From assembly GCF_039634365.2 (NCBI RefSeq), contig NZ_CP155079.2, positions 3,596,001-3,660,000 of the forward strand: a stretch of DNA of 64,000 nucleotides, written 5' to 3'. This stretch comes from Mucilaginibacter sp. PAMB04168. GTDB lineage: Bacteria > Bacteroidota > Bacteroidia > Sphingobacteriales > Sphingobacteriaceae. The notes under the pieces are model-generated. The model saw only the letters and a program-made list of their open reading frames with translations. It was not told where the DNA came from and ran no database searches. Position numbers and translations under genes: made by a program. Of this stretch, positions 24,770 to 33,552 are shown in pieces. Every line of letters starts with the position of its first letter. The first letter of the stretch is position 1.

Positions 24770-26170
24770 TTATCTTGGGTTCTGTTGTATATTGTTGACC
24801 GTAACTTCCTCGTTTGGGATAGGCAGTGTATAGCGGTTTTCATTGGGCAGTAGTTGAATAGTTTTGTTATTCGTCGTCCTGGACAGGGTCACAGCAAACG
24901 GTGGCTCCAGATTGAGCCTGCGAAGGTCTTCCCAGCGTAGATTGCCCGTATAGGGCATTTCTTTGCGTCGTTCCTCGATAATTTTCAGGATCAGACCCAC
25001 TTGGTCTATTGTACTATAAGGCTTAAACGAAGAGGTGGCATACCGATTTTTCAAAAGCAGGTTGAGATCCTTCAGCGCATCGTTCAACTGACCAGACCGG
25101 GCCAGGCATTCCGCACGAATGAGGTACAGCTCATCTGTGGCGATGCCGTCAAAGTTGTAGGACTGGGCGGAATAACTGCCTTTAAAAATACTTCTGGCTG
25201 TAGCATCCAATGTGTAGAACATCGCCTTCCGCAGGTCGTTGCTTTCATATTTACTTAAAAGTGATGGCGATACCCTGGCCCTGGCAGTCGTGGATGACCA
25301 CACCGTGGAAGTACCATAGGTCATGGTATAGAAGATAATCTCCGGATGTCCTTTAGCATAAGTAGGAAATGGATTCGTTGCAACCATGGGAAGGGTATTA
25401 TAGTCGAGTAAGGCACCGTAGCTTTTCAAGGCATTATCGGCATAGATTAAGGCATTGTTATAATCCTGCATCGCCAGATAGACCTTTGCCAGCAAAGCGT
25501 TTGCGGCAACCGATGACGGCCGCGTTCTGTATTGGGGCGTTTCCGGAAGTAACAAAACTGCTTCTTTCAGGTCGTTGATAATTTGCTGGTAGGTTTGGGA
25601 TACGGTTCCCCTACCCGGTTTTTCATCGACATTCGAACTTAACTTCAATGGTATTCCGGGACCTGAATTATCCTTTTGTGACTGATATGGTGCACAAAAC
25701 AATTGTGCCAATCTATAGTGGCCAAAAGCACGGTAAAACAGCGCTGACCCTTTGATATTGTTGTAGGACTGGCTGACAGATCCGGTCTGGTCGGGTAATC
25801 CGTCCAGAACGATATTCGCGTAAGCGATTTGCTGATAGTTGAATGTCCAGTCGTTACACCGCTGACCTTCCAGGAGGTCCGCTGCCCATAAATAAGCATT
25901 TTTTGAAATCGGGTCCAAGGCATTCAAGGTAGCATCATCGATAACGATGTTGTCGGTGCCGACTAGCCCCAGGATTGACCCGTAAGAGTTCATGACTTGT
26001 GCGTTATCCAGGACCGCTTGCAGGTCTGATAGCGACTTTGGCGTAACCTGTCTCTTGTTACTTTTCACATCAAGCCAATCCTCCTGCTTACAGCCGGAGA
26101 TCATCAACAAGGATAGGGCAAAGATCAAGCAGGCCTGATGAATTGTGTAACCAATACTAAGATATTTCAT
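24770..26170 (-). CDS. RagB/SusD-family nutrient-binding lipoprotein
   Basis: 466 residues. Lipoprotein signal ending LSLLMISGC (Cys27, lipobox), then the SusD core: WLDVKSNKRQVTP, a TPR-like helical stretch with KGSALFYRAFGHYRLAQLFCAPY, NALLAKVYLAMQDYNNALIYADNAL, and the C-terminal GNLRWEDLRRL. The protein sits on the outer surface and hands a ligand (glycan or peptide) to the SusC-like channel. It lies 12 nt downstream of the SusC gene and 10 nt upstream of the TlpA gene. The substrate cannot be told from sequence; without glycoside hydrolases nearby, a peptide or metal complex is as likely as a glycan. Confidence 0.92.
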   Translation of the reverse strand: MKYLSIGYTIHQACLIFALSLLMISGCKQEDWLDVKSNKRQVTPKSLSDLQAVLDNAQVMNSYGSILGLVGTDNIVIDDATLNALDPISKNAYLWAADLLEGQRCNDWTFNYQQIAYANIVLDGLPDQTGSVSQSYNNIKGSALFYRAFGHYRLAQLFCAPYQSQKDNSGPGIPLKLSSNVDEKPGRGTVSQTYQQIINDLKEAVLLLPETPQYRTRPSSVAANALLAKVYLAMQDYNNALIYADNALKSYGALLDYNTLPMVATNPFPTYAKGHPEIIFYTMTYGTSTVWSSTTARARVSPSLLSKYESNDLRKAMFYTLDATARSIFKGSYSAQSYNFDGIATDELYLIRAECLARSGQLNDALKDLNLLLKNRYATSSFKPYSTIDQVGLILKIIEERRKEMPYTGNLRWEDLRRLNLEPPFAVTLSRTTNNKTIQLLPNENRYTLPIPNEEVTVNNIQQNPR

Positions 26171-26181
26171 GTTCTGGTGTA

Positions 26182-29100
26182 TTAGAAGATTGCGTTAAAA
26201 CCCAATGATAAGGTGAATGGAACAGGAAGTGAATGAGAATAGGGTGAGATCGCCGGGTCGATGTTGCTCTTATTAGCCCGCCAGAGAATCCCAAGATTAG
26301 AGGCGTAGGCGAAGACGGAAAGTTGCCTGAATGAGCGCATCAACATTTTATGTCTAGCGAGGTCATAACTCAACCTGACATCCTGCAATCGGATATGGTC
26401 CCCTTTTTCTACTAATGCCGAGGAATACTGATAGAAAAGATTTCGGTTCGTATTAGCCGGATACACGACCGACGGCACAGACGTATTCACTTCGTCTCCG
26501 CCCTTTTGCCAGCGACGAAGATAATCAACGTGTACACCATAATTGGAGGAGATTAAGTCACCCAGATTTAGTGAAGTTGATGGTCTCCGGAAATAAAACC
26601 CCGTCTCGTAAGTGATCAGAAAGGACAGGTTAAAGTTGGCAAAAGAAAGATCATTACGCAACGAGCCATACAAGACCGGGCGGGCAGAACCGTGATAAAT
26701 GAGGCTATCTGGCATGAAATTGTTAACGATGCCCGAATAATTTTTACTTACCTGCCCGTTCAAAACCCCGAGCGGATCGCCGTTAACCGGATCAAGTCCT
26801 TTCCAATCATAGCTGAAAATACTATATAGCGACCTGCCCACGACCGGCACTCCCCCACTGACCTGGAAGCTGGTACTCGTAGGGGTGGCATTATAGGAAA
26901 CGACTTTATCCTTCTGATAATTGAGCAGTAAGGTTGTGTTCCAGTGCAATGCCCCTGTTAAATTTCTGGAGGTCAGGCTCAGGTCCAGCCCTTTAGTGCT
27001 CGTGCTGGCTGAATTGCCAAAATAGCTGGTGAAGCCGGAAGAAGCAGTAAGCGGTACATTTTCAATCAGGTCTTCCCCTTTTTTAAGGTACAGGTCAACT
27101 GTGCCCGAGAGGCGGTTGCTTTTAGTGGCAAAATCAATTCCAAAATTCGAGTTTTTGACGCGTTCCCAGCTGAGCGAAGGATTAGGTGCGGTCAAGGAAA
27201 CGATGGAAGTGGCTCCCGTCAACGAATTGGCCGAATAGTTACCGGTCACATATGCCGATCCATTATAAACGTTTCCATTGAAGCCGTACGAGAACCTGAA
27301 CTTCAACTTCGGCAACCAGTCACTGTTGTAAAACGATTCTTTGCTGATGTCATAGGCGGCGCCGGCGGACCAAAGGGGTGTCACTCTCTGATTAGTGCGG
27401 ACCCCGAAGATATTTGCACCGTCCTTTCTGGCACTTACAGAAAGGGTATAAATGCTATTGAAATTATAGGCTGCATTTGCAAAATAGGAGATGTACCTAT
27501 TTTCCGTTCCCGAAACGGTTCCATCTACGGCAGGAATGCGTGAGGTACCGGTGGGGTTGACCACCAAAAAATCGGCATAATTGATTAGGCCGGCAGAGGT
27601 ACCGAACTCGTCATCATAACCATATGAGGTGCGGTTAAAGCCGGAGTTGGTGGTTTGCCGGATCTCGGTCCCGGCAATGGCAGTAACGTTATGAACCTTA
27701 CTGATGGTTTTGTCTATGCTGAGCACGCCCCTGAAATTGTGGGAATAGAGGTTGTGATTGCCAATGTCCAAGATCCCTCCTACCGGCACCTGATAGGTAG
27801 CCGCACGTGTGGTCGGGTTAATGATGGTGAACCGGTTGATCTGGTTCCTGGCGGCATAAGTCTGAACGTTCTGGTAATTATAAGGATCCACCTGCTGCCG
27901 CTCGCTTTGATATTGCAGGTCTGCTGCCAGGAACGGCCTGATTTTGTAACGGGCGCCTATCCTAAAGGTAAGATCCTGTACCTTGGTATAATTGCTGGCC
28001 AGGGACAACTCGTCCAAGGGACGATATTGCCAATCCAGAAAGCCATTGGCCATCGCTCCCGACGCATAAGCAGGGTTGTAATCTTTGACGACGGATAAGT
28101 GGTTGCCCTCATCATCAGTAAATCTGGCGTATGGGTACAGTCCTGAAAACGGCGTTCCTACACTAACACCCGAACCCCAGGAAAAACTGTTATTAACGTC
28201 CGTCCGGTTCTGACTATAATTCAGCCCGGTGGTCAGTTGTAGGTTTTTGAAGGGTTCGTAGATGTTTAAGGCATTAACAGTTACACGGCTGAATTCATTT
28301 CGGGATAATCGATCCTCGTTATTATCGTACCCGACAGAAAGGGAGTAGGAATTGTTGTTACCGCCGCCACGGATATTGGCGGCATATTGCTGCTTTAGGG
28401 ACGATCGGTATAGGTACTTCTCATAATCGTTCCGAACGTCATAAGCGCTTAACGCATTGATCTGGTTGTTTAATTCGAGCTCGGTGATCGCACCTGTATT
28501 CCGTTGGTTTAAAAAATAAACAACCGGTGAAAGTGGCGATTTAGCTAGATTATTTAGATAAGAGTTAAAAAATCCTTTTTTAAAGAGATCGGTTTCGACC
28601 GCGATATAATCTAAAGTTGGCAAAAAGTTTTGGTCATACCGCAAATTAGGTTTGTTTTGACGTGTCACGTTTGCGGTAACCTCAACGGTTAACGGTTGGC
28701 TTTTCATACCTTTCTTCGTGGTCAGAACAATCACACCGTTACCTGCCCTTGCGCCCCAAATACTTGCGGCAGCAGCATCTTTCAATATCGTGATGCTCTC
28801 AATATCGTTGGGATTGATGTTGCTGATGTTTCCCTCGTAAGGAAAGTTATCGATCACGATCAGCGGATCGCGGCTGACGTTGGGCGACAAGGTACTTTCC
28901 CCCCGGATATTGATGCCCAAGTTACGGTCGTAGGGTGTCCGGGAGATGGTATTGGTGGTTTGTCCATTAAAGCGCAGGCCGCTGGCAATGCCATTCAATC
29001 GCTCGAGAATATTAACGCCGGGGCTGCGGTTAATGAGTGTTCGGTCAACCTGTACAAAGGAGCCGGTAGCTCTCTCTTTGGGTAAGGTCTGGTAACCGGT

Positions 29101-29487
29101 GGAGACCATGACGGCTGCTAAGATCGCAGAATCCGGTTGCAGGAATATCTCAAAAGGTCGCTTAGTTGTCTGGTCGTATCTAAAATTAACGGTTCGATAG
29201 CCAACGAAAGAAACACTCAGCACACCCGCCCTTGAGGTAGGTATCAAGCTAAATTGTCCGTCTGCCCCGGTGTTAGCAGTACTGCCATTTTGTAGCTTAA
29301 CCGTAGCGCCTTGTAAAGGGGCTTTGTTAACGATGTCTGCCACTTTCCCGGAAATGGGCGGCAGCCTTTGCGCCGTTGCCCTCAGCAAGAACATACAACA
29401 TAAGATGTTAATAATAAGTGTTTTGTAAACAATGATTTGTTTGGGGAATTGACATAGCAATCCCCTCACGCATTTTTTGGTGTTCAT
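26182..29487 (-). CDS. SusC/RagA-family TonB-dependent outer-membrane transporter
   Basis: 1101 residues. Signal peptide ending LLRATAQ, a carboxypeptidase-regulatory-like domain (SGKVADIVNKAPLQGATV, then LSVSFVGYRTVNF), and a plug with VMVSTGYQTLPKERATGSF and INIRGESTLSPNVSRDPLIV, DIESITILKDAAAASIWGAR, GVIVLTTKKG. A beta-barrel of about 700 residues follows, ending SLGFNAIF with the final aromatic residue of outer-membrane proteins. It imports a ligand delivered by the SusD partner with TonB energy. It heads the SusC-SusD-TlpA unit. The complete plug signature and C-terminus show the gene is intact. Confidence 0.95.
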   Translation of the reverse strand: MNTKKCVRGLLCQFPKQIIVYKTLIINILCCMFLLRATAQRLPPISGKVADIVNKAPLQGATVKLQNGSTANTGADGQFSLIPTSRAGVLSVSFVGYRTVNFRYDQTTKRPFEIFLQPDSAILAAVMVSTGYQTLPKERATGSFVQVDRTLINRSPGVNILERLNGIASGLRFNGQTTNTISRTPYDRNLGINIRGESTLSPNVSRDPLIVIDNFPYEGNISNINPNDIESITILKDAAAASIWGARAGNGVIVLTTKKGMKSQPLTVEVTANVTRQNKPNLRYDQNFLPTLDYIAVETDLFKKGFFNSYLNNLAKSPLSPVVYFLNQRNTGAITELELNNQINALSAYDVRNDYEKYLYRSSLKQQYAANIRGGGNNNSYSLSVGYDNNEDRLSRNEFSRVTVNALNIYEPFKNLQLTTGLNYSQNRTDVNNSFSWGSGVSVGTPFSGLYPYARFTDDEGNHLSVVKDYNPAYASGAMANGFLDWQYRPLDELSLASNYTKVQDLTFRIGARYKIRPFLAADLQYQSERQQVDPYNYQNVQTYAARNQINRFTIINPTTRAATYQVPVGGILDIGNHNLYSHNFRGVLSIDKTISKVHNVTAIAGTEIRQTTNSGFNRTSYGYDDEFGTSAGLINYADFLVVNPTGTSRIPAVDGTVSGTENRYISYFANAAYNFNSIYTLSVSARKDGANIFGVRTNQRVTPLWSAGAAYDISKESFYNSDWLPKLKFRFSYGFNGNVYNGSAYVTGNYSANSLTGATSIVSLTAPNPSLSWERVKNSNFGIDFATKSNRLSGTVDLYLKKGEDLIENVPLTASSGFTSYFGNSASTSTKGLDLSLTSRNLTGALHWNTTLLLNYQKDKVVSYNATPTSTSFQVSGGVPVVGRSLYSIFSYDWKGLDPVNGDPLGVLNGQVSKNYSGIVNNFMPDSLIYHGSARPVLYGSLRNDLSFANFNLSFLITYETGFYFRRPSTSLNLGDLISSNYGVHVDYLRRWQKGGDEVNTSVPSVVYPANTNRNLFYQYSSALVEKGDHIRLQDVRLSYDLARHKMLMRSFRQLSVFAYASNLGILWRANKSNIDPAISPYSHSLPVPFTLSLGFNAIF

Positions 29488-29586
29488 TTTTATACGTTAT
29501 AAAGTTTTGGATTTATGTTTTGAGTTGTATAGGGCAGGCCTGACTACTCCGGTGGGGAGATGAGCAGTCGCCAGGTCAAAACATGC

Positions 29587-29871
29587 TTAAGATTCATGAT
29601 TTGAGTCCTCCGGTGATTTAGGGTTCGATTCGCTGGCTTGATGCTCAAGGTACGCAGCGTCGACCAATTCGTTCAATTGGTCGAAAAATAGGGCTAATTC
29701 CTGGTCTGAGACCTCTGCCTTGATTGTACAGTCCTTCAATGCCCAGCATTGAAAGACCTTCCAAAACAATAGTTTGGCAGAGTCAGGCGTGTGTTTCCTG
29801 AAGAAAGTAGCCATCACCTCCTTAAGAGGCGGTCCTGAAGAAAAACTGTTATTGGTTAATATCGCTTCCAT
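29587..29871 (-). CDS. 94-aa hypothetical protein upstream of SusC
   Basis: 94 residues, helical: PLKEVMATFFRKHTPDSAKLLFWKVFQCWALKDCTIK, then LALFFDQLNELVDAAYLEH and an acidic Ser/Pro tail. No signal peptide or membrane segment. It lies about 100 nt upstream of the SusC start on the same strand. Short proteins of this look (with FW-K-FQ-W) recur upstream of SusC operons in Sphingobacteriaceae. Their function is unknown; a small regulator or accessory factor of the uptake operon is an inference. Confidence 0.7.
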   Translation of the reverse strand: MEAILTNNSFSSGPPLKEVMATFFRKHTPDSAKLLFWKVFQCWALKDCTIKAEVSDQELALFFDQLNELVDAAYLEHQASESNPKSPEDSNHES

Positions 29872-29902
29872 ACTTCAAGAACTAAAGTTGGCCGCATAAA
29901 AA

Positions 29903-30050
29903 CGCCATAGGCGTGGACTCAACTCATCGACTTGGGGCACGTGAGAAGGCCTTGCACGACAAGCGAGCCCACACCTATGGCGTGGGCATTCACTTACCGT
30001 CTCGTGCAGGGAAATTTCTCACGTTTTCAAGTCGAGACAAAAGCGACTGC
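29903..30050. ncRNA. Structured inverted-repeat element, possible RNA or mobile miniature
   Basis: CGACTTG (29928), ACGTGAGAA (29939) and TTGCACGA (29952) recur as reverse complements in the opposite order at TCGTGCA (30002), TTCTCACGT (30016) and CAAGTCG (30028), making a long hairpin of about 107 nt. The apical part holds CCCAC...GTGGG, and CGCCATAGG (29903-29911) also pairs with CCTATGGCG (29974-29982), giving two alternative folds. It is next to the SusC operon's small gene. It may be a structured leader, a small RNA or a MITE-like element; strand is not known. Confidence 0.5.
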
Positions 30051-30101
30051 TTAAATCTTTAGATATTAAGTATCGCAAAACAAATATAAATAAAATTTAG
30101 A

Positions 30102-30123
30102 TTGTATACCCGTAGGTATACAA
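30102..30123. promoter_or_regulatory. Perfect 22-bp palindromic operator
   Basis: TTGTATACC-cgta-GGTATACAA has perfect 9-bp arms and lies 45 nt before the TTG start of the small XRE gene, in an AT-rich promoter-like stretch. This is a typical autoregulatory site of small XRE proteins. Confidence 0.75.
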
Positions 30124-30168
30124 ATTTTATAAAATAACTTTTCATCTTGATGCCTTAATCAAATACGG

Positions 30169-30423
30169 TTGGATCACCTTCAAAAATTACAGGAAGCATT
30201 TGGGAACCATTTGAGAAAGCTTCGCGAAGATCGCGGACTTTCCTTACGAGATTTGGCGACAAGATCTGATTTACATTATAATAAAATTGGCCAAATCGAA
30301 TTAGGAAAGACTAACTTAAAATTATCGTCAATTATTGCGTTAGCCGAGGGACTGGAGATTGAGCCAAAAGAATTACTCAATTTTAATTTTCAACTTACAA
30401 TATCAGAGAAAGTAGCTCATTAA
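30169..30423 (+). CDS. Small XRE-family regulator
   Basis: 84 residues forming a single XRE HTH (FGNHLRKLREDRGLSLRDLATRSDLHYNKIGQIELGKTNLKLSSIIALAEGLEIEPKELLNF). The recognition helix is around HYNKIGQIE. There is no ATG in frame after the upstream stop and none inside, so a TTG codon at 30169 must be the start, which is unusual. The palindrome at 30102 is its likely operator. It resembles the solitary HTH gene found at the edge of many Bacteroidetes genomic islands, and the gene at 62062 is a relative with the same length and layout. Confidence 0.85.
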   Translation: MDHLQKLQEAFGNHLRKLREDRGLSLRDLATRSDLHYNKIGQIELGKTNLKLSSIIALAEGLEIEPKELLNFNFQLTISEKVAH

Positions 30424-30939
30424 ATACATAAATGATTTTTGCTTAAATTGGGCAAATCAACTTATCTATATCCAGAACTAAAGCGATTCGCTTTCCTGTG
30501 AATCGAAGTTAAAAAAGCTTAAAAATGTATGGGGTATACTGATTCTACTTAATTCATTAAGATAGCAGTACCTTATACAACAATTTACTATATGGAACTG
30601 GTTCGAGTCTTATTCTGACTACCGAATATAATTGTAAGCAATCTATCATGGTAGCCCCAACAGGACTATTATCGAACCGCTTGGTGGCCGATTTGCAAAT
30701 CTGCGCTGCTATTTGATGGGGTTTAGAGGCCAGCCTGAGGAGGCTATGTCCATATTAAGATATCCAAAGGCTGGGCATTTTTTCAGCCGTATTTATGTAT
30801 GAAATGACTTTTAGCACTTACAAAAACCTACCTTAGACATTTAGAAACCAGCTAATTGGAGAAGAGTTGACGGCCAATGATAATAAGATATGTCGCATTT
30901 GAAACGTAAGCAATCTGATCTAGGTATCGCACAAGCTGA
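30424..30939. other. Region without a supported gene
   Basis: Short broken frames only. A frame beginning at the ATG near 30893 (MSHLKRKQSD...) stays open into the next gene's region in another phase and could be a frameshifted N-terminus of the 31-kb gene. Confidence 0.4.
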
Positions 30940-31017
30940 ACTCGAAGCTATCTTAGTCTGCTTACAAACCTTTATGGTGAAGCCTGGCTGGAAACAAAGG
31001 GAACCAATCCGATCCAG

Positions 31018-32244
31018 TTGCTATGGCAGCGGAACGACGAACTCGCTACATCGGAATTATTTAGTTTAGGCTTTTCCATAAGGACACTAATTGAGAAAGA
31101 CCGGAAATGGACTTTGCAGCAGGTTAAGGCTACAAAGTTCGGTGATAAAATAAATAGGCAAGGTGCTCTTTTTGAACTTTGTGGACTATTGATTTTAGAC
31201 GGAAACGAACATTATGTTTTGCCAGCAAAAGACAATCAGCCAGGTTTTGATGGCGTTTTGACAATTAGTGCTCAACAGCAAATGCGTATTTCTATCAAAA
31301 ATTATGGAATTTCCGAACGCCATCGGATCTTCCTGACAAAAGCCTCGATTTTAGAGCAGGACATTGTAAGATTATTGAAAAAATATAATTATCCGCCTGC
31401 CACGGTGATGATAGATAGTCCGGTGGTGTATCCTGAAAAGAAAGAATGGGAGTTATTGGATAAGCAACTCGAGAATATTTTTGCAATTAAGCGAAATGAT
31501 TCCGAACCATTTACGGCTATAACTGAGGGGGTGAACGTTTTCTGGACAATTATTATTCATAAAACAGCTGATACTGGGATGAAGTACCATCCTTCTTTTA
31601 ATACTTACACTGCAATCATCACCTCCGCGTATCACCCAAACGAACATTTGAATTTATTCAATAAGCTTGAAGACGCCTGCGCTAACTTGGTCAAACATTC
31701 AAGGGCTGAAAGCGAAGAATTAATCAACTCATTATTGCTGCACCTGCCTGTGTCTGCATCTCTTGAAAAATGTGAAGAATGGATAAAGGATTTTTTTATA
31801 GCTTATCCCGAAAAGCCGATTACGATGGTTATGCTTTATCAGCCAGCCGTTGCATTGGATATAACTACAAATGTCACGCTCATTCAACATAGCTACCGGA
31901 TTTATGTAAACAATGAAAAATTTGGTCGATGGAATACGGCTGCCACTAATTTTACTTTTACGATACCTATCGGAAGGGTGTCCACCTCGCCTACAATTGA
32001 CATGATCGTTGCAGAATATCCAAACGGTGAAAGAAATACTATTAGTGTTAACCACCGATATTTTTATCAGCGGGGCCAACATTATTTGCGAATGGAACCT
32101 GACGGCAAAGGCGGTTTTGTAGGGAATATTCAAAAATTGGGTTCAGGCATGTTCACCAATGTAGTGGTAGAGGTCCCTGGACAGCCAGGACAGGCGGTTA
32201 TCGGTGGGAAATTTGCTCCTACCGATGATTTACTAATCTTGTAA
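31018..32244 (+). CDS. Hypothetical cargo protein with uncertain N-terminus
   Basis: 408 residues from a TTG codon. The same frame is open back to about 30940 and reads GEAWLETKGTNPIQL just before that TTG, which looks like coding sequence continuous with LLWQRNDELATSELF, so the true start is probably further upstream or was lost by a frameshift. The segment RQGALFELCGLLILDGNEHYVLPAKDNQPGFDGVL contains Glu-Leu and Asp-Gly-Val-Leu with a following Lys (MRISIKNYG); ISIKN may be the core of a PD-(D/E)xK nuclease (F-E-L ... P-G-F-D ... x-I-K). No named family. Second half is beta-rich. It precedes a 134-aa gene. Confidence 0.6.
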   Translation: MLWQRNDELATSELFSLGFSIRTLIEKDRKWTLQQVKATKFGDKINRQGALFELCGLLILDGNEHYVLPAKDNQPGFDGVLTISAQQQMRISIKNYGISERHRIFLTKASILEQDIVRLLKKYNYPPATVMIDSPVVYPEKKEWELLDKQLENIFAIKRNDSEPFTAITEGVNVFWTIIIHKTADTGMKYHPSFNTYTAIITSAYHPNEHLNLFNKLEDACANLVKHSRAESEELINSLLLHLPVSASLEKCEEWIKDFFIAYPEKPITMVMLYQPAVALDITTNVTLIQHSYRIYVNNEKFGRWNTAATNFTFTIPIGRVSTSPTIDMIVAEYPNGERNTISVNHRYFYQRGQHYLRMEPDGKGGFVGNIQKLGSGMFTNVVVEVPGQPGQAVIGGKFAPTDDLLIL

Positions 32245-32349
32245 ACAATAAAGTTGCGCTGTTCTAATATAGAAAGATGCTCCTCAACTGAAACTTTGTG
32301 AACCTTTTGAGTATCATTTGAATATATAAATGCAAATAACCAGTGTATT

Positions 32350-32754
32350 ATGAAAATTTATTCATCTGAACAACTTGCCGTGAATGTAATGGCAAACGCA
32401 CATCGCAAATACCCAGACGCCAATGGAATTTATGAAAAATTTAAAACGGGGTTAAAAAGGAAAGCTCAGGCATTGATCAGCCAAAAACTTTTGCCCGTTG
32501 AACTCGAAAGCAAAGGCCGGGTGCTAGCTAGTATGGCCTATAGTCAGTTTCGCCGCTTTCCAGCTGAGGCTATCGAACTAAATTTAAGCCGAGCCTTACT
32601 AAATGAAGCTGAAAGGTCGGGTATTAATTTGGAAGACCACCAGGCTTATTTCGACGGTATAGCCGACGATATGGTCAAAGCTGCTATTAAGCAGATTTAC
32701 AAGCCTTATAAAGATGAAGTGAACAAGTTTAAATCGAAGTTGCGCAAAAGATGA
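32350..32754 (+). CDS. 134-aa hypothetical protein
   Basis: 134 residues, helical and basic: EQLAVNVMANAHRKYPDANGIYEKFKTGLKRKAQALISQKLLPVE, then ADDMVKAAIKQIYKPYKDEVNKFKSKLRKR. No membrane segment. Basic C-terminal end would suit nucleic-acid binding. It follows the 408-aa gene by 105 nt on the same strand and may form a unit with it. I do not recognise it. Confidence 0.6.
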   Translation: MKIYSSEQLAVNVMANAHRKYPDANGIYEKFKTGLKRKAQALISQKLLPVELESKGRVLASMAYSQFRRFPAEAIELNLSRALLNEAERSGINLEDHQAYFDGIADDMVKAAIKQIYKPYKDEVNKFKSKLRKR

Positions 32755-32971
32755 ATTGAAACTATTTTTAATGAGACGTTTTGTTTAATACCTCTACTCA
32801 AGATTTTTCTACTGTCAAATTTTAAGAAAATCATCTGATAGTAAAGCAGCGCCGCTCACCGAAGTAGTGCTAACTTGCGGCTTGGAAAATGGCCCTGGCT
32901 GGAAGGATTTCGACCCAATAATTGATAATCTTAGAGTTTTGAGCGATGTAACTTGAACTGTTAAAGTGTAA

Positions 32972-33003
32972 ATAAGGCGAAACTGCTCATCGTTTCGCCT
33001 TAT
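32972..33003 (-). terminator. Terminator after the KilAC gene
   Basis: ATAAGGCGAAAC (32972-32983) and GTTTCGCCTTAT (32992-33003) form a 12-bp stem with an 8-nt loop, followed on the minus strand by TTTACACTTT. It lies 11 nt after the stop of the KilAC gene. Confidence 0.75.
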
Positions 33004-33014
33004 GTAATTATACT

Positions 33015-33344
33015 TTAATTTTGCACTTTCGGCTCGTTCGAGAAATTGTTTTTTAAAGATTGCTTAATCGCATCGATACCTAAATCTGAAACCAACGTTA
33101 CAACAGATTTAAACAATAATTGACCATATTTACCACGTACATCTTTAATGGTTACTTTAAATAAGGCTCTATCAATATAAATTTGATAGGGAATATTGTC
33201 ATCCATTAAGAAGCCTTGTTCCCTAAGGTATTTAAATAATTTTGTACGGCCCATTTGAGCATTTACTAATTTCGCTGCAGTTTTCATATCATACCAATTT
33301 TGGTAAGCAGCTCTCTGATTTTGAATAAAACTTAAATTTTGCAT
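33015..33344 (-). CDS. KilAC (phage antirepressor C-terminal) domain protein
   Basis: 109 residues from the ATG at 33344. YDMKTAAKLVNAQMGRTKLFKYLREQGFLMDDNIPYQIYIDRALFKV matches the KilAC/ANT domain found at the C-terminus of phage antirepressors: a winged-helix DNA-binding unit. A longer frame to 33404 begins with MHMSRASGALLARKK, which I consider non-coding. Normal antirepressors have an N-terminal Rha/BRO domain of 100 residues or more, so this is either a minimal KilAC protein or a phage remnant. It may be the trigger or regulator of the adjacent genes. Confidence 0.8.
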   Translation of the reverse strand: MQNLSFIQNQRAAYQNWYDMKTAAKLVNAQMGRTKLFKYLREQGFLMDDNIPYQIYIDRALFKVTIKDVRGKYGQLLFKSVVTLVSDLGIDAIKQSLKNNFSNEPKVQN

Positions 33345-33552
33345 AAAATAAAGAGTCGTTTTTTTTCGTGCCAATAGAGCACCCGACGCTCGACTCATAT
33401 GCAACTAATCCGCCATCGCGAAAATGGCAGCAAAGCTTATAAGCTATACAACAGTTAAAGAATCTTCCAATGACAGCACGGCAGCTACAGGGACATTTAA
33501 AAAAAGGTAGATTATTAAATTTATGTAAGCTTTCCCTTAAGCTTAAGCTATC

